From assembly GCA_947379685.1 (NCBI GenBank), contig CANCOG010000273.1, positions 1 to 6,790 of the forward strand: DNA of 6,790 bases, read 5' to 3'. Numbering within the stretch: position 1 is the stretch's first letter; each line of letters opens with the position of its first letter. Positions 1 through 6,790 of the stretch are shown here, in pieces. The notes under the pieces are model-generated. The model was not told the origin of the DNA. It made no database searches and was given only the letters and a program-made list of their open reading frames with translations. The DNA is from Flavipsychrobacter stenotrophus (GTDB taxonomy: Bacteria > Bacteroidota > Bacteroidia > Chitinophagales > Chitinophagaceae). Position numbers and translations under genes: made by a program.

Positions 1-111
1 GCAGGCGGAGTAGTACGCGGCGTGTCGGCTGGTAATTCAGTGATTTCCTATACAATTGCTGCTACCGGTTGCGATACAACGATAACCATGAGGGTGCAGA
101 ACCCACCAAGT
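1..111 (+). repeat. Partial unit 0 (C-terminal part of an Ig-like domain)
   Basis: This is the end of a domain whose Trp half lies left of the window. It contains RGVSAGN, the ISY strand and a Cys in the context ATGCD, followed by an NPPS linker. Its Cys lies 7 residues after the conserved Tyr, intermediate between the +6 spacing of units 1-20 and the +8 spacing of most units after 4744. It also carries two of the only five Arg residues in the window (residues 6 and 31). Confidence 0.88.
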
Positions 112-3100
112 GCAGGTTCTATTTCCGGTACAAATTCGTTTTGTCAGGGAACTACTCAGCCAATGACCGACCCGGCCGCAGGCGGGGTTTGGAGTAGTAC
201 GAATACTGCTGTTGCAACAATTGATGCCAGTGGAAATCTTACCGGTGTTTCCGGGGGGACCACAGTTGTCTCCTATACAGTTACAAATAGTTGCGGCCCT
301 GTTGCGGCAACAATGAATGTTACGATTAATCCATTGCCTGCACCAGGCCCAATTACGGGGACGACAACTTTTTGTGCGACAGGTACAACCACCTTATCTG
401 ATGCCGGTGGTGGTTCATGGACTTCTGCCAGCCCTGCTGTTGCCACTGTTGATGCCTCAGGTCTCGTTACCGGAGTTTCTGCAGGAACCGCTGTTATTAG
501 TTATGGATTGACAAACGGATGTGGAACTGTATATGCCACAACTACCGTTACAACTGAGTCTTTAATTACACCTGCTGCCATTACTGGCGCTGCCACGGTT
601 TGTGTTGGGGCTTCAACTCCCTATACCGATGCGACTTCAGGTGGTGTATGGTCTTCAAGTTCGTTGAGTAACGCCACCGTAGATTTTTCTGGTAATGTTG
701 GCGGTGTAGCCATAGGCACTTCAGATATTTCTTATTCTGTTACAAACACATGCGGAACAGGGACAGTAACACAAACTGTTACTGTTATTGACGTTCCGGT
801 TGTTGCGCCAATTACCGGAACAACCAATGTTTGCCCGGGTAGCACTGTAACTCTTGCCGATGCAACATCGGGTGGGGGATGGAGCAGTTCAGATGGAACT
901 TTGGCCACTGTCGATGCAAGTGGAGTTGTAACTGGGGTAGCTACTGGTGCAATTACTATTAATTACACCGTGAGCAACGCTTGCGGACCAACAACCGTTA
1001 ATACAGCATTTACCATTAATCCTCTTCCTAACGCCGGTACAATAACCGGAGGCGTTACTGTTTGCCCTACAGCAACCAGTTTGTTGAGCGACGCAGTGAG
1101 CGGAGGAGTTTGGGCAAGCGCCAATTCTTCAATTGCTACTGTTGATGCCTCGTCAGGACTCGTAACTGGTGTAAGTGCAGGTACAACGTTTATATCTTAT
1201 ACATTTACAAATTCTTGTGGCTCAGCTACTACTACAACTTCATTCGATGTTTTCCCAGCGCCTAATGCTGGTACCATTTCCGGAGCTACTGCCGTTTGCC
1301 TGAGTTCGGCAACAGGGCTTACCGATGGTGTGGCTGGTGGAGTTTGGACTACTGCCGATGCAACAATTGCTTCGGTTAATACCTCCGGTACCGTTACAGG
1401 TATTGCTGTTGGAAGTACTACTATTACTTATACAACCACTAATTCATGCGGATCAGCCTTTACAACTGCTCCAATGACCGTTAATACTTCAACTCCATCG
1501 GGTGGTGTGATCACTGGTACATTTAATGTTTGCATCGGTGCCGTAACCACGCTTGCTGATGCTACTTCCGGTGGAAGCTGGACATCGGGTAATACTGCAA
1601 TTGCTACTGTTGATGCATCCGGCAATGTAACGGGAGTTTCAGCGGGTAGTGCTACAATTACTTATACAGTAACCACAAGTTGTGGTACAGGTACTGCCAC
1701 CCAGGCCGTAACTGTAAATGCGCCACCAGTTGCAGCAGCAATAACAGGCGTTGTACCTTTCTGTGTTGGAAACACGATTACACTAAGTGATGCGACCGCA
1801 GGTGGCGTTTGGGCTACGGCGAATTCTGCAATAGCCTCAGTCGATGGTTCTGGCAATGTTACCGGGGTATCGGGCGGCACTACAACTATTTCTTATACAG
1901 TCACAACAAGTTGCGGTACTTCAACATCAACTGCATCAGTGAATGTATTAACGACACCTTCAGCCGGAACGATCTCTGGATCAGGTTCTATTTGCGTTGC
2001 TACCACTACTTCATTATCCGCTACAGTTGGTGGTGGTGCATGGAGCAGTTCAAGCGCCGGTGTTGCTACAGTAGATCCTTCAACTGGTTTGGTGACCGGT
2101 GTTTCTGTGGGTAGCACTACTATTACTTACACAGTTACTAATATTTGCGGATCGTCTAATACAACTACTCCTGTAACTGTAAATTCTTCTACTTCTGCAG
2201 GTTCAATTACTGGCCCAGGTGCAGTATGTATCGGATCAACTATTACTTTGGCTGATGCCGTTAGCGGAGGAGCCTGGATGAGCAGTAATACCTCAGTAGC
2301 TACCATTACTGGTGGCGGTGTTGTAACCGGCGTTTCAGTAGGCTCTACAGTTATTTCTTATATTGTATCTGGCCTTTGTGGTGTGGGTGTTGCAACATCT
2401 ACAATAACGGTGAGTACTTCGGCAGTTGCTGGTGTAATTACAGGTTTGACTACAGTTTGTACAGGAACAACAATTACCCTCGCCGACGGAATTTCCGGTG
2501 GTGTTTGGACCAGCAGCCAACCAGCAGTTGCAACCATCGATCCGTCTACTGGCGTTGTAACCGGAGTAACTGCAGGAGCTGATACTATATATTATACAGT
2601 AACTAACGCCTGTGGGAATGCAACCACATCATTTAATATCACTTCAAGCACTAGTCCTACAGCAGGAACCATCACAGGTTCTCCTGCTATTTGTATCGGA
2701 ACCTCGGTTACTTTGGCCGATGCTGTTGCCGGTGGTACCTGGAGCAGCAGCAACAGTGCAGTGGCTACGATCAGTTCAATGGGAGTAGTAACTGGGCTTA
2801 CAAATGGTTCAGCTACAATTTCTTACACAGTGGTTACCAGTTGCGGTACTGCTGTGGCTACCCAGGTAGTTGCCTCAAGTGCATTCCCTAATGCAGGTAC
2901 TATTATCGGTTCTTCTTTGTTATGTGTAGGTTCAACCGGTGTTTATACCGATACCGCTGTAGGTGGAGTATGGAGCAGTTCTAACACTTCAATTGCAACT
3001 GTCGATGCCACAGGCAATGTTACCGGTGTGGCGACAGGAACAGTTAATATCTATTATTCTGTAACCAATGGCTGTGGTTCAACTAATGTTACGATCTCAT

Positions 3101-6100
3101 TGACTATCGTTAATCCTCCTTCAACTGGTACAATTGGTGGTTCTTCATCTTTGTGTATCGGTAACACGGCCACCTTAACTGAAACAGTTTCTGGTGGTAC
3201 ATGGAGTAGCAGCAATCCTTCTATCGCTTCTATTGATGCTTCCGGCAATGTCGCTGGTATCGCATCAGGGTCAACTACTATATCTTATGGTATTACTTCC
3301 AGCTGTGGAATCTCATATGCAACAATGAACCTTACTGTAGCTCCCGGAGCTTACCCTGGTGTTATAGGCGGTACAACTACTGTTTGCCCGGGCGCAATTG
3401 GTGTTTTAACAGAAACTGTAAGCGGAACATGGAGCATCAGCAACCCAGCCATTGCAACTGTTAGCGCGACCGGCGTTCTTACCGGAGTTAGCGCAGGAAC
3501 CGCTGTAGTATCTTATTCAGCTACTGCAGCTTGTGGATCGACCAGCACTACTGATACCGTACATGTTCTTCCTTCTACTACTGCAGGAATTATTACCGGT
3601 ACAACATCAACCTGCGTTGGTGCTACAACCCTGTTGACGGATACCGTTTCCGGTGGAACATGGAGCAGCAGCAACACTGCAAAGGCAACAGTAACATCAA
3701 CCGGCCTTGTTACCGGTGTTGATACGGGCATGGTTGTAATTTCTTATACCGTTTCAGGTGTTTGCGGTGCGGCCGGTACAACAATTCCGGTTACTATTAT
3801 CACTACTCCTTACGAAGGCATTATTTCAGGTGTTACTGCTTTGTGCCAGGCAACTTCTACAACTTTATCTGAATCAGTGTCAGGTGGTACCTGGAGCAGT
3901 GGCAACCCTTCAGTTGCGACTGCAAGTTCTACAGGAGTTGTAACCGGTGTTTCTGGTGGCAGCGTAATTATATCATATACAGTTAGTAATGTGTGCGGAA
4001 TGGGTATTGCAACAGCATTCCTTACCGTTAACCCATTACCAGATTCAGGTGTTATTTCGGGTTCAGCCGCAATGTGTGTGGGCGTGAATACTACTTTATC
4101 TGAGACAGTTTCAGGTGGTACCTGGTCAAGCAGCAATTCTTCAGTTGCAACCATAAGCACAACTGGTGTTGTAACTCCATTGTCAATAGGAACTGCTACA
4201 ATTTCTTACGGTGTTGTCAATGGCTGCGGAACAACTCATGCTATTCTTTCAATTACCGTAAATGACTTACCTGCATCAGCCGGAACAATAAACGGAGCAA
4301 CCTCAATTTGCCCTGGTGATGTCCTTGCCCTTACCGATACGACCTCAGGTGGAGTATGGAGCGGCAGCGATGTGACTGTTGCTACTGTAAGTGCAACAGG
4401 TTCAGTTACTGGTGTTGGTGCGGGTTCAGTTGATATATCTTATACAATTACCAACAGCTGCGGTTCTACAACAACTTCGGCTACTATGACCGTTAATCCA
4501 ATTCCAGATGCGGGTTCTATTTCTGTAGCTGCTACGAGCATTTGCCCGGGCGCAACCCTTACCGCAACTGATGCTGCTACCGGCGGAATGTGGGTAAGCC
4601 TTGACCCATCTGTAGCCAGTGTTGATACTTCAGGTGTTATCACCGGCTTGTCAACCGGTTCTACAATCATTACATATACGGTTACAAATGCATGCGGTAC
4701 GGCTGTGGCTAGCACACCTTTCGATGTATTGCCTGCACCTGCTTTAAGCGCAATTTCTGGTCCTACTACAATTTGCCAATATGTGACTGTTTCAATGACC
4801 GATACCTATTTTGGCGGAACATGGAGCAGCAGCGACGTTAGTGTTGCAACAATTGATGCAACGACTGGTTCATTTACTGCTATTACGCCTGGCAACACAA
4901 CAGTAACTTATACGGCAACAAATATCTTCAGTTGTACAACGACTGTCACTTCTGATGATACAGTAGCTCCGGCGCCTGATGCAGGTACTTTAAGCGGAAC
5001 TACTACAAATGTTTGTGCTGGTGCAACTATCACATTTACCGATGCAGCCACCGGCGGAACCTGGAGCAGCACAGATATTTCAGTGGCTACAGTTGATGCT
5101 TCTGGTACAGTTACCGGAGTTTCTGGTGGTTCGGCTACAATATCTTACACTGCTTCTAACAGTTGCGGTACAGTTGCTGCAACCGCTGATATTACAGTTA
5201 ATCCTGCTCCGGCATTAAGCACTATTACCGGCCCAACAACAATTTGTACCGGCGTACCAAATACATTGGCAAACAGCACTTTTGGCGGTACCTGGACGAG
5301 CAGCGATGCTTCTGTAGCTACGGTTGATGCCTCTACCGGCATTGTAACCGGTAATGCAGCCGGAACCGTGACCATCTCTTATACAGTAACTAATATATAT
5401 GGTTGCAGTACGGTAGTTACCCTTGATATTACAGTTAATCCTTCTGCTGATCCTGGTATGCTGGTAGTTACAACTACAACGTTGTGTGCTGGTCAGGCAG
5501 TGACTTTCATCGATACTACCTCTGGTGGTACATGGAGCAGCAGCAATTCGGCTGTAGCTACTGTCGATGCGTCTGGTCTGGTTACTTCGCTCACTCCTGG
5601 TATGGCAACAATTTCCTATACTGTTGATAATGCCTTCAGTTGTGCGAGCTCAGTTACCGCCGACGTTACCGTTAATCCTTCTCCTGCAGTTGGGGCGGTT
5701 ACTGGTGCTACAAGTATGTGTATTGGCAGTACCATAACACTTGGTGAAGTTTCTACCGGTGGTTCATGGTCAAGTGCCAATCCTTCTGTTGCTACAGTTG
5801 ATCCGTCTACTGGTGATGTTACCGGTTCTTCAGTGGGTACGACCACTATTTCCTATACTATTATGAACGCTTATGGTTGCAGTACTTCTTCTGTAATTGC
5901 TGATACTGTAAGTGCCATACCTTCTTCTGGAACAATTGGCGGTCCGAGCAGTATTTGTACAGGAACTACAGTAGCGCTTACAGATGCTGCTGCCGGCGGT
6001 ACCTGGAGCAGCAGCAATTCAGCTATTGCTACAGTCGATCCTTCAACCGGTATGACAACAGGCGTTACCGCAGGATCTGTTACAATTACTTATATTGTCT

Positions 6101-6790
6101 ACGCAAGCATGGGTTGTTCTACAATGGCCACTGCAGCCGAAACAGTTAATCTTTCTCCTTTTGTTGGTGCAATATCTGGTCCTTCGCAAGTTTGTGAAAG
6201 GGCAACCGCAGCGCTTTCTGAGCCTTCAGCTGGTGGTATTTGGAGCAGCAGCGATATGACCGTTTCTACAGTTGATGCATCAGGTGTGGTTACTGGCGTA
6301 GGTGCGGGTATGGATACAATTGCTTATACCATTACCGATGGCGTTGGTTGTGTGACACGTTCAATATTTATCGATACAGTTAATCCAGCTCCGGTATTGG
6401 CTGCCATTGGCGGACCAACCGACGCTTGCCTCGGTTCTGTGATCACTTTAACCAACAGTACTTCAGGTGGTACCTGGACCAGCAGCACGCCTTCCGTAGC
6501 TGCGGTTGATGCTTCCGGTAATGTAACAGGAGTTACTTTGGGCACAGCTACTATTTCTTATGAGGTAACTAACAGCTTCGGATGTTCTACTACAGTAACG
6601 GCTACCGAGACTGTTCGCGCATTACCAACAGTATCAGCAATCAGCGGAGCAACATCGGTTTGTGCCAGTGGTACTACAACAATGGTAGATGCTACAACAG
6701 GTGGTGTCTGGACCAGCAGCAGTACTGCTAACGCAACTGTAAATGCTTCTACCGGAGTAGTTACAGGGGTTAGCGGAGGTGCTACAGTTA
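1..6790 (+). CDS. Giant tandem Ig-like (Big_2-type) repeat surface protein, internal fragment
   Basis: Frame 1 is open across the entire window (about 2,263 codons, no stop), so both ends of the gene are missing and no start codon can be chosen. The product is built wholly of about 77-residue Ig-like units, 28 complete and two partial. Motifs such as VATVDASG, VTGVSAGT and TISYTV are characteristic of the bacterial Ig-like Big_2 family, which forms beta-sandwich modules in adhesins and other exported proteins. Two Cys and one Trp per unit are additions to the usual Big_2 pattern and suggest a disulphide in each domain, hence an oxidising location outside the cytoplasm. Lys and Arg are nearly absent (1 and 5), while acidic residues number about 87 by hand count. 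No enzymatic domain, transmembrane segment, signal peptide, coiled coil or C-terminal sorting domain is visible. The likely role is a long stalk or adhesive cell-surface or secreted protein of a Bacteroidota bacterium; ligand and function are unknown. The coding call is very secure, the role is inferred. Confidence 0.96.
112..4743 (+). repeat. Class A block: units 1-20, second Cys in Cys-Gly context
   Basis: All twenty units have the second Cys exactly six residues after the invariant Tyr and followed by Gly (NSCG, NGCG, TSCG, NACG, GVCG and similar). Linkers are mainly of the NPLPNAG or PSAG type. Units 2 and 15 are one residue short ahead of the Trp: unit 15 has SGTW instead of SGGTW, and unit 2 has a shortened loop. 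Unit 18 has VTP instead of VTG. Unit 16 holds the only Lys of the window, in AKATV. The residue before Trp is often Val in the early units (1, 3, 5, 6, 8, 11, 13) and usually Thr from unit 14 on. Confidence 0.9.
3124..4278 (+). repeat. Local repeat subfamily: units 14-18 with acidic-[TS]-VSG before the Trp
   Basis: Five consecutive units share an otherwise uncommon strand ahead of the Trp: LTETVSGGTW (14), LTETVSGTW (15), LTDTVSGGTW (16), LSESVSGGTW (17) and LSETVSGGTW (18). Other units more often have LADAT, LADAV or TDAA in this place. Adjacent units resembling one another more than distant ones is what local tandem duplication produces. This is a protein-level observation; DNA identity was only compared by eye. 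Confidence 0.7.
4744..5688 (+). repeat. Two-unit higher-order repeat: units 21-22 resemble units 23-24
   Basis: Unit 21 matches unit 23 and unit 22 matches unit 24 better than neighbours match. Units 21 and 23 both start ALS.I.GPTTIC, have FGGTW instead of SGGTW, SSD.SVAT.DA.TG, a TNI[FY] Cys loop and a linker containing D-x-G or D-P-G. Units 22 and 24 both have an extra residue before the first Cys (Ile/Leu position to Trp one longer than usual), TTT..CAG, TF.D, and end in TAD.TVNP.PA. The two blocks are 471 bp (4744-5214) and 474 bp (5215-5688). Unit 22 differs from 24 in its Cys loop, so the match is not complete. Confidence 0.6.
4744..6630 (+). repeat. Class B block: units 21-28, second Cys two residues later
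   Basis: Units 21, 23, 24, 25, 26, 27 and 28 place the second Cys eight residues after the invariant Tyr, in contexts FSC, YGC, MGC, VGC or FGC, usually followed by Ser or Thr instead of Gly. Unit 22 (4981-5214) is an exception that keeps the class A NSCGT form. Trp spacing in this block rises to 77-80 residues. Several units open with I-[STG]-GP (21, 23, 26, 27, 28), and the last strand often carries an acidic residue before TV (DDTV, ADTV, AETV, IDTV, TETV). This is still the same protein and fold; only the repeat subtype changes. Confidence 0.88.
6631..6790 (+). repeat. Partial unit 29 (N-terminal part of an Ig-like domain)
   Basis: The unit contains the first Cys (SVCAS), GGVW followed by TSSS, a NASTG loop and VTGVSGGATV, then runs off the window before its Tyr and second Cys. 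Asn replaces the usual Asp before the ASTG loop. Because the array is still in register here, the gene continues to the right with at least the rest of this domain. Confidence 0.9.

Larger units (their letters stand above)
2740..6252 (+). repeat. Recurrent identical 12-mer TGGAGCAGCAGC encoding Trp-Ser-Ser-Ser
   Basis: The exact 12-mer occurs in frame at 2740-2751, 3661-3672, 4822-4833, 5533-5544, 6004-6015 and 6241-6252 (units 12, 16, 21, 24, 26, 27). Two of these sit in an identical 20-mer beginning GGTACC (2734-2753 and 5998-6017). Earlier units encode the same motif with other codons, such as AGTAGT in unit 1, TCTTCAAGT in unit 3 and AGCAGTTCA in units 4 and 9. Elsewhere in the units Ser is often TCT or TCA. 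Confidence 0.85.
1..6790 (+). repeat. Tandem array of ~231-bp units, each encoding one Cys/Trp Ig-like domain
   Basis: I place unit starts three residues before the conserved Ile of the I-[ST]-G motif: 112, 343, 571, 802, 1033, 1267, 1501, 1732, 1963, 2197, 2428, 2662, 2893, 3124, 3355, 3583, 3814, 4045, 4279, 4510, 4744, 4981, 5215, 5452, 5689, 5926, 6163, 6397 and 6631 (units 1-29). The partial unit 0 covers bases 1-111. Trp-to-Trp spacing is 76-80 residues, mostly 77 or 78. Unit layout: I-[ST]-G, Cys about 7 residues later, a TL.DA-type strand, GG-x-W-[ST]-S, VATVDASG or VDPSTG, VTG, a strand ending in I-x-Y, the second Cys, then a VTVNP-type strand and a Pro-rich linker. The 77 versus 78 difference comes partly from the SG/STG loop indel (for example units 5, 9, 11). 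DNA identity between units is patchy although the protein pattern is strict, so most copies are old rather than freshly amplified. Confidence 0.95.

Noticed and set aside
2734..6017. The recurrent GGTACCTGG string as a regulatory or recombination site
   Set aside because: It is the in-frame coding of Gly-Thr-Trp in the conserved motif of each unit; protein conservation and shared descent explain it without a separate DNA function.
317..6149. Short plus-strand open frames in the other two frames, for example 317-511, 1809-2114, 2376-2582 and 5955-6149
   Set aside because: They overlap the uninterrupted frame 1 and give peptides unlike real proteins (runs of Leu/Gln or Cys/Arg/Tyr/Asn). No plausible separate gene arrangement fits.
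1428..6545. Series of minus-strand open frames of 60-116 codons, for example 3810-4160 and 4440-4715
   Set aside because: They recur with the repeat period, give repetitive low-complexity peptides that mirror the sense repeats (recurrent VPPETVS-like strings), and lie wholly antisense to a strongly supported coding frame. They are shadows of codon use in the array.
1..6790. CRISPR array or non-coding satellite as the explanation for the periodicity
   Set aside because: The period is about 231 bp with the reading frame kept through every unit, indels are whole codons, and conservation follows protein motifs. There are no short identical repeats with unique spacers.
1..6790. Cadherin, RTX or other calcium-binding repeat family
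   Set aside because: I see no cadherin-type DxD/LDRE motifs and no GGxGxD nonapeptides. The VDASGxVTG and AGTxTISYT pattern fits Big_2-type Ig-like domains better.
1..6790. Sequencing or assembly artefact (collapsed or chimeric repeats)
   Set aside because: Units differ widely at DNA level, register is perfect throughout and there is no long exact duplicate. Copy number outside the window could still be misassembled, but nothing here shows it.

Overview
The whole window is the interior of one giant protein-coding gene on the + strand. Frame 1 stays open from base 1 to base 6790, about 2,263 codons, with no stop codon, no start and no gene boundary in view. I translated every codon by hand. 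The gene enters from the left edge and leaves at the right edge, so its signal peptide, true start and C-terminal anchoring or sorting domain all lie outside.

The protein is an almost pure tandem array of about 77-residue (about 231 bp) bacterial Ig-like units related to the Big_2 family. There are 28 complete units plus one partial unit at each end. Each unit has an early Cys, a GG-x-W-[ST]-S motif, a Big_2-like core (VATVDASGxVTG, then an AGT.TISYTV-type strand), a second Cys and a Pro-rich linker of the VNPLPNAG type. One Trp, two Cys and one Tyr are invariant in every unit where that part is visible. Units 1-20 end in a Cys-Gly form. From about base 4744 the array changes to a form with the second Cys two residues later (FSC, YGC or FGC), with one exception at unit 22.

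The composition is extreme: rich in Thr, Ser, Gly, Val and Ala, with about 87 acidic residues but only one Lys and five Arg. This fits a very long, disulphide-stabilised, acidic extracellular stalk or adhesin. The repeat style is typical of giant surface or secreted proteins of Bacteroidota (Chitinophagales, Cytophagales and Sphingobacteriales type), often exported by the type IX secretion system. That assignment rests on family resemblance; no lineage marker or sorting domain is in the window.

I see no RNA gene, mobile element, CRISPR array, promoter, terminator or second gene. Short open frames on the minus strand and in the other plus frames recur with the repeat period and are shadows of the main frame. 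The points worth a second look are the invariant Cys/Trp framework, the switch of repeat class, a two-unit higher-order duplication (units 21-24), a local family (units 14-18), the near absence of basic residues and the fixed Ser codons after the Trp.
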